Shown here: positions 32,638 through 44,252 of the stretch, in pieces
Layout: the number at the start of each line of letters is the position of its first letter
Position numbering within the stretch: the stretch's first letter is position 1
DNA from: Durusdinium trenchii
Lineage: Eukaryota > Sar > Dinophyceae > Suessiales > Symbiodiniaceae
Length of the DNA stretch: 64,000 nt
Reading direction: 5' to 3'
Assembly (NCBI GenBank): GCA_963970005.1
Contig: CAXAMN010023718.1
Coordinates: forward strand, 186,001-250,000
Made by a program: the position numbers and the translations under genes
Notes under the pieces: generated by a model
What the model was told of the DNA's origin: nothing
Database searches by the model: none
The model's input: the letters and a program-made list of their open reading frames with translations, nothing else

Positions 32638-33870
32638 ATGAAGGTGTTTGCTTTGTCAGGTACAACAGTTGCCGAGCTTCAGGATGATGAGTTCCATTGC
32701 ATGGTTGAACGTGGGAATTTGGTTAGGGATCTGAAACGCATTCTTGCAGATCAGACCGGATATTCAAGGTTTCGACAAAGGCTCTTCAGTGAGGAAATTG
32801 GCGAGCTCCAGGACGATATGTCTTTGAGTCCACTGCCAAGTGTGCAGTTGATCATCCTGGACTTTTGTGCACCTGATGAGATGGTGGAGGAAGAGCTGCT
32901 TAGGAAATGTGCCAAGAATGATGTTCGTGAAGTTGAGCATCTGCTCCGAAAACCACAGGATCCAAATCGGAGAGGTGCTCAACTAAATGCTGACTTTGCA
33001 CCAATTCATATTGCTGCTCAGAAAGGACACTTGGAAGTTGTGCGATTGTTGCTCGAAGCTGGAGCTGACAGAGATGCTTCCAAGGTAAGTGGTGCAACAG
33101 CTTTGCGTATTGCAGCTGAGAGAGGCCACTTGGAGGTTGTGCGGTTGTTGCTCAAATCTGGAGCTGACAAAGATGCAGTGACAGATGGGGCAACGGCTTT
33201 GTTTTTTGCAGCTGAGAACGGCGATTTGGAAGTTGTGCGCTTGTTGCTGGATGCTGGAGCTGACAAAGAAGCAGCATTCTATGGTGACACAAGGGCTTTG
33301 TATGTTGCGGCACAGAAAGGCCACTTGGAAGTAGTGCACTTGTTGTTGGAAGCTGGAGCGGACACAGATGCTTCAAAGGCAAGTGGAGCAACAGCTTTGC
33401 ATATTGCAGCTGAAAAAGACCACTTCGAGGTTGTGCGACTGCTGCTTGAAGCTGGAGCAAACAAAGATGCTTCAAAGGCAAGTGGGACGACCGCGTTGCA
33501 CATTGCAGCTGAAAAGAACCACTTGGAGGTTGTGCGGTTGTTACTTCAAACTGGAGCTGACAGAGATGCTTCAAAGGCAAGTGGGGCGACACCTTTGCAC
33601 ATTGCAGCTGAGAATGGCCACGTAGAAGTCGTGCAGATGTTACTTGAAGCTGGAGCTGACAAAGATGCTTCAAAGGCAAATGGAGCAAGGGCTTTGCATC
33701 TTGCATCTGAGAATGACAACTTGGAGGTTGTGCGGTTGTTGCTCGAAGCCGGAGCTGACAGAGACGCAGACAATAGGGATGGAGCAACAGCTTTATGTAT
33801 TGCTGCCGAGAAGGGTCACTTGGAGGTTGTAGCCGTATTGCTCGATGCCTTTGATTTCCAGAACGAGTAA
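32638..33870 (+). CDS. Ubiquitin-like domain plus ankyrin-repeat protein
   Basis: An intronless 410-residue frame. Residues 1 to about 80 look like a ubiquitin-like fold (MKVFALSGTTVAEL ... VQLIILDF), with a strand-turn-strand start and LKRILADQTG helix. A degenerate repeat follows (residues about 85-115), then nine ankyrin repeats of 33-34 residues with the consensus TALHIAAEKGHLEVVRLLL. The ankyrin part is a protein-binding scaffold; no catalytic residues are seen. The repeats are also similar as DNA (period about 99-102 bp), suggesting recent unit duplication. Ubiquitin-like/ankyrin fusions are abundant in dinoflagellates. ATG 32638 fits the start of the ubiquitin-like strand. The binding partner is unknown. 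Confidence 0.88.
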   Translation: MKVFALSGTTVAELQDDEFHCMVERGNLVRDLKRILADQTGYSRFRQRLFSEEIGELQDDMSLSPLPSVQLIILDFCAPDEMVEEELLRKCAKNDVREVEHLLRKPQDPNRRGAQLNADFAPIHIAAQKGHLEVVRLLLEAGADRDASKVSGATALRIAAERGHLEVVRLLLKSGADKDAVTDGATALFFAAENGDLEVVRLLLDAGADKEAAFYGDTRALYVAAQKGHLEVVHLLLEAGADTDASKASGATALHIAAEKDHFEVVRLLLEAGANKDASKASGTTALHIAAEKNHLEVVRLLLQTGADRDASKASGATPLHIAAENGHVEVVQMLLEAGADKDASKANGARALHLASENDNLEVVRLLLEAGADRDADNRDGATALCIAAEKGHLEVVAVLLDAFDFQNE

Positions 33871-34095
33871 ATAGGTGTGATGCAGTCGGGCATGCCTGAG
33901 CTGTTCAGTTGAGGTGAATAATATGTTTTTATAGAATAACCACAATGATATGTACGATGTGCCCAAGCATGTCAAGTCAAGAAAAGAAGCATTTTGCTCT
34001 TGGTGACTAGCCTCAGACTAGCATAGAAGATGTCATATACTGCATACTGAAAATACATCGTTAAGAGTTCAGATTCCCAAAAGACGTGTTCGCAG

Positions 34096-34328
34096 TCTTT
34101 CAAGTCCGAGTCCGAGACAACGAAACCAAAAAGCAAACGCCTTCCGATTCCACTCGCCCTTCCGTCCCCTCAGGCCGAGGCCGTGAACCGAGCGCCGTTG
34201 CAGGGCACCGTGCTCTCGGTCTCTTGGTCTCACGGAGCGACGGGACGTGGGATCCTTCGTTCGACTCGTTTCGGTTCGGATTCGTTCGATGTGTCTGGTG
34301 GGTTTGAAGGCGTTATATCAATGGGCAG
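34096..34328 (+). CDS. Candidate exon, unknown protein
   Basis: A GC-rich 233-bp block runs from acceptor TGTTCGCAG to donor GGGCAG/GTCGTG. The frame starting at the first base is open throughout and contains LQGTVLSVSWSHGATGRGI then FGSDSFDV. That order loosely recalls a cold-shock domain (G-V ... G-G-I ... D-F), but the match is weak. A second frame is open to a stop at about 34305. Listed because splice-like borders, composition and frame agree. Confidence 0.3.
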
Positions 34329-36253
34329 GTCGTGATGTTCTTTTTTGTTGTCTGGTTTTACTTCAGCGAAGTGTAAGTTATAGCCGTTTATGTGTTATAA
34401 GTGCTGAACAAGAAAAACCTTGAAGGGATGTGTGTGTGTGAGGTACAACCCTCAGCATTGACTTGGTGTTATAAGTTATAACCCTGAAAGGAAGGATGTA
34501 TGATGATGTATGCTTTCTGATGAAAATACAGGTTGATGAAGTCGTTGGCCCGGTCGCTGAAAAGGGCCTGTCAGTTGCAGCTCAGGAGTGTGCTAGCCGC
34601 TAATTATTTCTACTGGACAGGTGCTTGAAAGTTCTTGACAGAACGTTTTATGCAATATCAAGTTGTCCATTCTGATCCATGAAGTTGAATACACCCTGAA
34701 AGGGGGACAAGCACAGGACGTATGCATTATAATATCTGCAGGTATGTAGATACAAACATCGTAGAAGGACCTACCAGCGACCTACGGAACCGGTGAGGCC
34801 ATGCAGCACGGTCCTCACACACACCATTCGGCCGGGCCACGCCAGTCACGCCGTGCCATTCAGGCCTGGGTGGAAGGATGCCCGGTGTAGCCGAAAAAGA
34901 TCGCGCAGGGAAGCGGATGTTGACGTCCCTTTCGGATGATCTTGGAACGCGGTAGTTGAGAAACCAAAACACCATGCAGAGAGGCCATCCTGGAGTTTCA
35001 GTGGCCCTTCACCCTTGGATGATTGGGAGTGCCATGCTGGTGCTGAGGATGGGCATCCAAGGACCAGTTCTGTAGTCGGACAGACCTGATGTGAGATGTG
35101 ATGATTTATGATGATATATTATAGGATATAGCAAAATATTATACATATACACAGTAGGTTTAAGTTTGTGTTGTGGGATTCAGATCCAACCACGCGCTAT
35201 AGTTTGGTGGCACTCGCTTTAAGTCAGTCTGGAAGTTCTGGCGTCAATGGGCCTCGTTCATCTGTGTTTCTTCAAGACACCATGCACAAAGTGGCGTTTT
35301 TTGTCAAAGTAATAGGGCCATAGGGGAAATAAATTGATGCTAGGAGTGCAGGCTGTGGTGCCTTTGTCACATCCAAAGAAAACGGCAATCCAAGACCACT
35401 TGGGCAACCCTCCCGATGGGGCATAACTCAACTTTCACCTACAACTAATTTCAATCTACCTTTAGTGCAAAAAAGGCGTATCAAGCTGAGCTGGAGCTGA
35501 TTTCCGACAGGACACCCCCTCGATTCAGATAACATGTGACTTTTAAAACAATCCAGTTTCCAGCTGTTTCGATGCAGTCAAAGCTTGGCTAAAATCAACG
35601 GGCGATCTGTTAATTAATGTTTGTTGGCCATGTCATCCCATGTCAGTCTTTCATGTGAGTGGCGGGACTTCATTCCTGATTTGAAGCACCCTAAACATTG
35701 AAGCCATCGGAGCCATGTCTCAACCGCCCATCGCAGATCTTCTCCATGTTGGCCTTTAAGAATGATATCCAATTCTGGAGGCAGAACGAATCCATGAAGG
35801 CGCGGTTTTTACATGTTTTTACTCACCGCTTCGCACCTTATGTGTTTGTCACTGCGGTTAGCGGTTAGCACGAAACACAGCGTCGGAGGATTTTGGGACC
35901 GATGGGTTGATGATTTCGCAGGCTTTTTGGTGCTCCACACAAGGGATTGTTTTCGAGGGCTTTTGTTTCCACAAGTCTCGTGGAATGCTTATTTTTCTGA
36001 GAATGCTTCTGAAACCTGGAATTCAGTTACTTTGCCGTACATGTGTATTATGTGTTGTGGGAATGATTGCATGTTCTTGCCATGATAATCATAACGCATG
36101 CAGGAGCTGTACCTAGCATCCTTGCTTGAACTGGCAAGACAGAGAATCATGCTCAACAAGCGGCATTCCCTCAAAACAAACAGCATATCCAACTTGCTGC
36201 GTTCCAAACATCAACACCTGCTCTTTTTTAAGCCATGCTGTTTTCAAAGGCAG
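34329..36253. other. Non-coding stretch, no gene recognised
   Basis: Short TG run near 34429. The TTATAAGTTATAACC words around 34395-34485 are repetitive. Open frames are short and overlap on both strands. Confidence 0.4.
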
Positions 36254-36398
36254 GCTTCCATCCATTTCTGCCCCACCGACCCCGCGCGTTTTGCCGTGCT
36301 CTGTCACACGGACCCGTCCCGACCTGACGCGACGCGACGCGAGGGTCTCTCGGCCCGGAGCATGATCATCTCCTTCGTGCCCGGAGCCCAGTGTGCGG
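36254..36398 (+). CDS. Candidate exon, unknown protein
   Basis: A 145-bp block, GC-richer than its flanks, lies between acceptor AAAGGCAG and donor GTGCGG/GTGAGG. The frame reads CPTDPARFAVLCHTDPSRPD and ends SMIISFVPGAQCA. An antisense frame is also open. No domain is recognised. Confidence 0.32.
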
Positions 36399-38479
36399 GT
36401 GAGGTCTCGACGTGCCCGGGCTCGACGTGCGTTCTGAAGAGAACCAAGGTCTTCCGAAGGGTCGGGAATAAGAGGAGGCGCGAACTGGTGGTCAACTGTA
36501 AACTCAAATCCATTTGCATATATATATAAACTATGGCACACAGGCAAGTGGCCGTAGCCCAACGTGAACGGAATTTCTATACCGGGAATCGATCAATGTT
36601 AGGACCTTAGGAGTGTGGTTTCGGCCAGTGGAGGCTCCGAAGTGGCCCGAACGCCCTAGGTTCGGTCCGTTCCGTCTCTTGGACCATTTTCCAAATACCA
36701 AACAGGTGGGGAGAAGTTCAGTTTCATGATTTTCAGGGAGTGTGCAGTAGGTCCGTCTTTTTCAGCATGATGTAAGAAGGATGGATGAATCAATGGAATT
36801 GGGCTTCATTGCAAGGTGCTCAAAGAACATATCGGAGTCCTATAGTCCTATTTCGCTTGCGCATGCGACCGTGCTTACCGTAGTTGGACATTGAGGACTC
36901 TCAACACTCCCCAGGACTCTTCCTTGTTGGGTAAACAATTCTGTCCATGCCTCATGTTTAGAATCCCCACAAACCCGGCGACCCAGCGATATGGTTTTCA
37001 CGCGACGAAAGCCTGCTTGCGACCGGTCGCACCAGGAGTCAGCTGATCACGGCGCTTTACTTGCTGAATTCTCAGGCAAGTCAGCTGGTCAGGTGGGTGG
37101 ACGACCATCCCCAAATCACTTACAGTATCTTATACAATTTAACACCTTTGATGTGATCTTGCTGCGGGATGTTGATCCTATTCGGATTTCGGAGTGAACA
37201 CCAGGATACGAAGCTTCCCTGCAGTCCGGAACAGGTTTGCCGGATGCCATTAAATCTGATGTTGCTCACCTTTTGATTTATTTTCCCACGCCCAATCTGG
37301 AGTGATAGGATGTCCTTCGACTGCCAGAAGGATCAACGACTAGAGAGAGGATTGCATTGAACAGGAAATTATCATCATTTGTAAACGGATGATTATTACA
37401 CACATTATGCATTATGCATTATTATGCGTTGCTTAATCCCGACTGGTTGTTGTTGCATCCTTAAACCATTGGAATAATATGGAAGATGTGTTTACCGTCG
37501 TGTTTATTCATCTCCATCCACCTTTCCAACAAAGAACATAAATCCACTGAGCTGTTGATACTTTCTTTTTAGCTCATTGTTTGTAGTCACACGATGCCAC
37601 ACACTCTTGTTCCATAAGCCTTATGCAGCAATATGTGGTTTGTTAGTGCAATCACCGCTGTGTGGACCTGAACAAACTCTTGAAGAGTGATGTTTTGTCG
37701 ATATTTTTCTACAGATCATGGGGTTCTTGGAGGCCCTAGCTATTAGATTGAAGACCTGGAGGTCTTCCTCAACACCCCCAGACCGGACACACTGACCTCA
37801 CAGGAGACCTCCAGGCTGATCCTTGTCGAGGCATCGACGCGGCACGGGTGATGGCAGAGATCGCTGGCATCATGTTGGATGGTCTTTGTGACAGAGAGAT
37901 CATGCAATCATCATGAGTCATACTATGAGTCATATGGATAGCTGGTCAAATGTGCACAACTGCTAAGCTTTGAGCTGTGAGCTCATTTGGTTCTGAAGAA
38001 GTGTTGTCAGCAGCATGTGGCAGCATGAAATGGTTGAAGCGTTGGGGAAGCGGTCCACCAGGTTGACGCCTGACCCAGGTGACTGAGACCTGACTTGGCC
38101 TTGGCTGGAAGAATTGGGGACCGCGGTCCTGCTGGTTGAGTCTGCGGGGTTTCTGAGTAATTATACCTGAACAATGAACGAAGTGGATGGCATGTCCATG
38201 CATAGGCCATCGGAAGACCATTTTCCGACGACCAAAGCAGGGTGGTATCCACTTTGCATGTTGGTGAGTCGGACAGCAGTGTAGCCGAGCATGCTCAAAG
38301 GAGAGGGATGTAGCATTTGGACAGATGGAGCCAATGTAGTGAACCAGCTTTATTGATTGGACTGAACGTGGAGGGTTCATCGGTGTATTGCAAACTAGCC
38401 CAATAGGGTCCACCTATAGCTACCCAGCAAGTTGTCAAGCATTTGAAGCACTTGACTAGAGCTGACATCCCGAGCAACG
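36399..38479. other. Non-coding stretch upstream of the LytM gene
   Basis: Contains a short TA run (36520-36530), repeated ATTATGCATT words (37390-37425) and an 18-bp palindrome at 37750-37767. No gene recognised. Confidence 0.4.
37750..37767. other. Perfect inverted repeat
   Basis: GAAGACCT and AGGTCTTC are separated by GG, giving an 8-bp stem. Related words (AGACCTCCAGG) recur near 37808. No function is evident. Confidence 0.5.
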
Positions 38480-39676
38480 ATGCGGCTGCTTTTCTGCCGG
38501 ATTTGCTTGCTTGGTGCCACGGCAAGTCCGCCAGCGTCGGAAATCATGTCCCAGCTGGAGACGGTGCAGGTGACCAGGAGCCCTGAAGTACCTTCCTTTC
38601 ACAATTCATCCTGGACCTCGCCCGTTCCGAAACCGGCCTCGATCTCCAGTCCTTTTGGTCCCCGATGGAAGATCTCCAGTGACCGTTACGATTTCCACCG
38701 AGGGATCGACTATTTTGATGAAGATGATACCGAGCTCTATGCCATTGCGGATGGCGTGGTGTTTCAACACCGAGAGTTCACAGATGGTGGTACCACAACA
38801 GTGATTGAGCATGAACTGGAAAACCCATCAGATGCCATGTTTCATGACAGAAAGATCAATAAGGTCTTTTCTTACTACAATCACTTGAACAGCCGGACCA
38901 CCACCGAAGGTCAAGCTGTGCAGAAGGGAGAAGTGATTGGCAGAATGGGCCAAACGGGCTCAACAACTTTCACGCATTTGCATTTCACCACACGCTTAGT
39001 GGGTTACTGCACTCTTCAGTACCAAGTGGCCAACAATCGTGTACCAACGGCTTCCTCTGAGTGTGCCACTGGATTTGATCCCGCCGTACATCCTTATCTC
39101 TTCGTGGGGGCGGAACCCAGGTTGGGTCTGAAGGAGTTGTATGAAATCCAGCCCAAGAACTCGAGCTTTGCCTTTGCAGTGCGCTACAACACCAGCCGGG
39201 GCCACTTAGATTTGGATGTCATTGAGACGGATTTTGGGAAGATTTCCTTCAACACTAGAGCTGGGATATGGGGGAAGCAGACCATTGAAGGCCTGGATGA
39301 TTTGGATAACATTACAAGCTGGATGTCACTCAATCCAGGAATCTTCCGAAGTACAACGCCGGATGAGATTTACTACGAAATGCATTTTTTCCAAAAACCT
39401 GCATATCTTGAAGTGCTAGATATTTATGGAGAAGGCATTCGTTGGAACGCAGTAGGCTCCTCCAGCAGCTCAAGTTCTTCCTCCACCAGCTCAAGTTCTG
39501 CAGAGCCAACTGGAGCTGGCTCCTCCACCAGCTCAAGTTCTTCAGACCCAGCTGAAACTGGCTCCTCCACTAGCTCAAATGCTTCAGAAGCAACTAGCAC
39601 AGCAACTGCCAAAGCCTCGGTAATGGCCAATCTTGCTATGACCGGAGTGCTTTTCGTTTCAATCTCGCTTCAGTAG
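38480..39676 (+). CDS. Secreted LytM/M23-domain protein with GPI-like tail
   Basis: An intronless 398-residue frame. A hydrophobic N-terminus (residues 1-20) looks like a signal peptide. Residues about 55-175 form a LytM/M23 zinc-peptidase domain: SSPFGPRW entry, His73 and Asp77 of HxxxD (FHRGIDY), His135 (YYNHLN), and the HxH pair His166/His168 in TGSTTFTHLHF. All usual metal and catalytic residues appear present. M23 enzymes in bacteria cut glycyl peptide bonds in peptidoglycan. A region of unknown fold (about 200-325) follows, then a Ser/Thr-rich stalk (about 326-378) and a hydrophobic end typical of GPI-anchored surface proteins. A bacterial wall enzyme with a eukaryotic anchor and no introns suggests gene transfer followed by adaptation. 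The substrate is unknown. Confidence 0.8.
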   Translation: MRLLFCRICLLGATASPPASEIMSQLETVQVTRSPEVPSFHNSSWTSPVPKPASISSPFGPRWKISSDRYDFHRGIDYFDEDDTELYAIADGVVFQHREFTDGGTTTVIEHELENPSDAMFHDRKINKVFSYYNHLNSRTTTEGQAVQKGEVIGRMGQTGSTTFTHLHFTTRLVGYCTLQYQVANNRVPTASSECATGFDPAVHPYLFVGAEPRLGLKELYEIQPKNSSFAFAVRYNTSRGHLDLDVIETDFGKISFNTRAGIWGKQTIEGLDDLDNITSWMSLNPGIFRSTTPDEIYYEMHFFQKPAYLEVLDIYGEGIRWNAVGSSSSSSSSSTSSSSAEPTGAGSSTSSSSSDPAETGSSTSSNASEATSTATAKASVMANLAMTGVLFVSISLQ

Positions 39677-39704
39677 TAGTGTGACGAAACCTGCCAGTCG
39701 CATG

Positions 39705-39790
39705 TTGAGCAGTCGAAAGTCACTGCTGCCCTGTTTTAAGACGCCCATATTGACTGATCCGTTTGAAGCAGTCGAAAGTGACTGCCCCGT
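39705..39790. repeat. Two-copy repeat with hairpin core
   Basis: GCAGTCGAAAGT occurs twice about 64 bp apart just after the LytM stop codon, followed each time by ATTGACTGATCC. The second copy, GCAGTCGAAAGTGACTGC, forms a perfect 6-bp stem with a 6-base loop. It might be part of the 3' untranslated region. Confidence 0.45.
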
Positions 39791-39817
39791 TTCATTGACT
39801 GATCCACTGAAAATGAC

Positions 39818-42800
39818 TCACCACAGACACGGATCATGAGAATCCAAAACATAGGCACGGAATAATGCTCCATTTATTGAACTGGTCTTACAATAACGAG
39901 GAGGAAGAACATCTTTGATGCACCAGCTACAACCCCTGCCTTTATCACGAGACGAATCCATGGCCCGCACCCTGTGCCCTCCGCCAGATCCTCCTTGACA
40001 CGGGCCTGGCCTTTTGGAAGCTTCGAAAGGCGGTGAAGGTGGGCGAAGAGTGACCAAAATGCCCCCGTTTTGCAAAAAGATGGGAGAGTTTAGTATAGTT
40101 GACTTGCAGAAGTGGCGTGGTGTGGGGTTTTGTGGGACGGAGAGGGAAAGGGGGGTAACGTTTCGTTTGTTGCTGGGATCGACCTTTGGGATTGTAAATT
40201 GATGTGTTTTGCAAAAGCTTGGTATGTTGGGGTCTTTGTCTCCCCGAGCACTTTCGGTATGTTGGCGGTAAGACTGTGACACGAGCCAAAAGAGATAGAA
40301 TCAAAATAGATAAACATAGTGATTTGGATGAATTGGGGTTCGCACTTCTGAAAGTATTTTGTTTCTAGGACTGTTCAGTTCAGAACATCCGATGGTATTT
40401 GCCGGAAGAGAAGACACCCCGAAGAGAAGATACCCCTCTGGTATGTCACTATAAAAGGAGTATCCGTTTCCTCTATAAAATGCAGAACCAACGATCCATT
40501 TTATAAAACAGACAGTTGGTGAGTCGGTCTGTGCCCAAATCAGAGGTTGGATTCTCATTTTACTTAAAAAAACACACACATGTTTGGTTTGCCTGATGAC
40601 ACGGAACGTTCACTTACCTAAGATAGAAACCCGGTCGAATCATGTTATAAACGGAGCGCTTGTGTTGAAGATTTGATAATGGAATGTAAGGGAGTCATAT
40701 GGAAGCTTCACAAAATCGTCTTTGCCAGAAGGATGCTCAGGTGGTTTGAACATGTTTGACAATGCAACCTAGGGAACACACTGGTTGTTGATAAAATTAC
40801 CTTTTGTGAGAATTTGAGACTCAAACAGTGAAAGCATATGAGGAACACCATTTTAGAAGACCTGCACCTCCAGAATTTGCCCTTAGACCCCTAGAAAGCA
40901 ACATGAGGTACTCGTGTGACTCAGTTTGGATGCTCTTGGGACACCACCAAAAACACGTTTTCGAGCCTTCCAATTCCACAATAACCCTAAAAACATTTAA
41001 AGAACGCATCTCGCATAGCCATAAAGTGTCCGGACGCTATCTTGTGCTTGTCATTGGAACCCGGTCCCTTCATTCTTTTAAAGAAACATGAGGTTCAAAA
41101 CATCTGACAGAAACATATGCCTCTAAGACATCTTCATGTTGTGTAAACATGTGGATTTGCATTTTGTTGTGGCGGCATCCTTTTCCAAGTATTCTATAAA
41201 CCGTGTTTTTAATGGAAAACCGCAGGCCCAGCAGATTCTATAAACGGGGGTTCCTTTACGTTTATTCAGTTTCGTTCGAACTGATCAGTGACTGTGGTCT
41301 TTGAGGTCCAAGACGTCCCGGCTTCACAGAGAGCCGGAACTGTTGGGATCGATGTTCATGTGCCGCCGCGAACGCTGAAACGGCATGTTCAACAGATTGG
41401 GCCTCCACCTTTTCTGGAGATGATCAATCCCAAATGATCAGTCAATATGCTGGAATCCAAGCCAGCCAGAAAAGTATCTTTGGTCTTCGGCCAGATCGAG
41501 TTCAAGCCGCGCTTCCCCTTTGTCCAATTTGGTGGCCAGAAGGGCTATGAGGAGGCGATCCTTATATATGTGAGTTGTTCATGTTTTTTTTTTTGCATGG
41601 TTTGTGTGTTTTCCCCTACCCACGTCTACCCGCATATGATGGCTACTATTAGTTTGACTTTGTGTCACTTGGTACTTGGTTCTCTTCAGTTGTCTCATGT
41701 GTTGTTTCTATACATTAAAACATGCAAGATGTCATGTCTACTTACAATCTGACGGGTAACCTAGTCACCTAAGTTTGCTGCATGACACTGCTAGTGTTTT
41801 GCATGCAAGTTGGATCATGTGATGCTCCCTCGACTATCCTTACTTCCAACCTTGAAGGGCTCTTACTACTCGTTTCCTCCAGAAGGCATTGTTGTCTCAT
41901 CACACGGAAGAACATGGAGGAACACTTTAGTTGCTCTAGTCATTCAAATGACTTGTATTTGTATGTCGTGCTTTGCTGCAAGATGCCATGGCTGTTATTA
42001 AGATATTAAGGATAGATATCATACTTTGTTGTGTTTGTTCATATGCTTTATGTTTGCATGTGTGTTTGTTCTTTCATGTCTTGCCTTCAAGAATCGAGGA
42101 TGTGACAGGATGTGTTTCGAGAGTTTGAAGATCTGTTTGCCCGGAATTCCACCTCAGCCAGGCGGGCACAGACAAGTATGACGAGGCGCGAGCCGATTTA
42201 AACATGGATGGACGGATCCGCGTCCAACTGGTGCAGCTATTCTCTTTTTCTCAACTGGTCTCCCTTTTGTGCCATGTTTGTTGAACAAATGCTGGTCAAC
42301 TTGGCCGGAACGACTTGGTACGCTTGGTAGCCCTGGTTGATTGGGGCTGCCAGAACATGAGCATCTGGCAGGAAGCCTTGCGATACATGTATGCGTACCT
42401 TGGCTGCCAGGAAGTGCATATCTGAAGCAGTGCAATGCACATCCAGTCTTAAACACCTCCCATAAATGAGGAAGCTCAGGGTGGACATGCGAAAGATGTG
42501 GGAATTCTACATCTGGTTTTCCTTGCTTTGCCCTGGTCCCAAATTGGGTCTCACTATTGGCCCTGAGGAGAATGACTTGGGAATGACTGGGTGCAACCAA
42601 AGGAAGCCAACTTGACTGGCTCCACATGCGAATCCTTGCCTGTTCAGTTTATGTACTGATGTCCGAGTGTTCCGTCCAGAAAAGCGTGCTCCATGTTCTC
42701 TCCCACGTTCAGGTCACCTCGTTCAGGTCACCTCTGGTGTGTTGAACCATCGATTCGATCACCCAGGATCGCACTGCCGCTCTTCTTGGGCTTCACGGTG

Positions 42801-42960
42801 CGTTCGAGCCTCTATGAGAAGGCCGTTCGACCCCCCCCGTTGGACGCCCTGGATCAGACGCGTCCGCAATGACCTGCGCTTTGTGGACGACAGAGACGGT
42901 TGTTGTGCTCAGAGAGAGTCGGCCGTCAGTCAGATGGGTTGGCTTTGTACTCTCCACAGA
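39818..42960. other. Stretch with no gene recognised
   Basis: A 154-residue antisense frame at 39818-40282 has no domain. 41560-42100 is T-rich on the plus strand. A GC-richer part at 42720-42950 is open in two frames (one with RRPFDPPRWTPWIRRVRND), but no family is recognised. Confidence 0.35.
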
Positions 42961-42975
42961 CCCCAAACATCACAG

Positions 42976-43079
42976 TCACACTCTGACATTGGTTTCAGTT
43001 AACTCAATTGCCACGATGGGAAGGAAGGTGAGAAACGGTATGGTGGAGAGTCCGCAATACTTGAAGATGTTTTAACAAA
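42976..43079. repeat. Direct repeat, copy 1, ending at an N gap
   Basis: Starts TCACACTCTGACATTGG and ends GATGTTTTAACAAA. It matches 43635-43739 with only a few substitutions and one T indel. The sequence breaks into N exactly where the repeat would continue. Confidence 0.85.
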
Positions 43080-43089
43080 NNNNNNNNNN
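43080..43089. other. Assembly gap (10 N)
   Basis: Ten N follow the first copy of a 104-bp direct repeat. The true size is unknown. The repeat suggests the order or length here may be wrong. Confidence 0.97.
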
Positions 43090-43634
43090 AAAACTACTAG
43101 TCACCTAAAAAGCCTTAGAAAGACAGACCAAGAAAACAAAACAAGAGCAGACTAAGAGGGCAAGAAGGAAAGATAGGCATAGGGACGAGGCCCACTTAGT
43201 TAAATGAAAGTAGTTCGCGAGCGGGACTTTTGTCTTAGACCGCTCGGGTAGCTAGCAATAGATAGGAGAAACAGAAGGAAAGGCACCAACACACAAGTGT
43301 GTTGAGTGCGATTTCCTTTTGTTTCCCGAATAGCAGGTGGGATAGCAACAGAGGCCTGGGGTAGGGGGGGAAAAAGTGACACTAGACATTACTGCAGGTT
43401 CGAAGTCGGAACATGTAGTGACTCAAACGACACATGACGGTGCAAGTGGATTCAGTCTGTCAAAAAGGAATTCCATCGTTTATAGCCCGGCGGCTCGAAA
43501 TTCCGTTAATTCAGTTATGGAAGTGAACACCAAGGAAACAGTTATAAGAATGAAAAACCGATGCATTCCGGAATGATAACAGCGCCTCCTTGCGGAGGGT
43601 CACACCCAGCACCCAAGTGGGAAGACTGAGCGGC

Positions 43635-43739
43635 TCACACTCTGACATTGGTTTTCAGTTAACTCAAGTGCCACGATGGGAAGGAAGGTGAAAAACGGTA
43701 TGGTGGAGAGTCCGCAATACTTGAAGATGTTTTAACAAA
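43635..43739. repeat. Direct repeat, copy 2
   Basis: Same as 42976-43079. Here the sequence continues past AACAAA into unique DNA (AGCTGTTTCGCAAGTCTG). This may be what is hidden by the gap after copy 1. Confidence 0.85.
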
Positions 43740-44186
43740 AGCTGTTTCGCAAGTCTGCAGAACTCAACGGTCGAGCGAGTAGAGGAAGCGACTATAAACC
43801 TCTGGGGCCTGGAGGTCTTGAAGAGGAAGCAAGGCCAAAAGCTCAATGCGTGACTGCAGAAAAGGTTTAAAAATTGAAAGGCAGGTACGTCAGTGCTGGC
43901 CGGGCACTGATATCACATCCACTTGGTGCGGTCTTTGTTAGATGAGGCACACCAAGGGATCCTCATCCCCCTGCTTCTTTTTTGCGCGCTTTGCACATGT
44001 TAAAAAATTGACAAGCTGTGCGCTAATAGCGATACTAGGAGCCTTTAGTAGCGAAACCGGGGGCCCTTAGTAGCGTCCTTTGTGACTCAAAACCTTAGGG
44101 ACAGGTGTGGACACACACACACACACCAGTTAAACACCAGACGATATCAGCACTGGGCAGTGAGGCGAATGAACTTTGTATGCTCC

Positions 44187-44252
44187 TGGCATCGCTACTA
44201 GGAGCAAGGGCCTTACTAACTTACTACTAGGAACAAGAAGCTCTTAGAAACA
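44187..44252. repeat. CTAGTAGTAACAAG-type repeat, locus 4 (diverged)
   Basis: Words GGCATCGCTACTAGGAGC, AAGGGCCTTACTAACTTAC and TACTAGGAACAAGAAGCTC belong to the same family as loci 1-3 but are more diverged. Similar words (TAGCGATACTAGGAGCC) occur near 44025-44080. An AC microsatellite lies at 44108-44126. Confidence 0.55.

Noticed and set aside
42850..42960. Reverse-transcriptase-like F-V-D-D in a plus frame
   Set aside because: The surrounding residues (NDLRFVDDRDGCC) lack any other RT motif, so four residues alone carry no weight.
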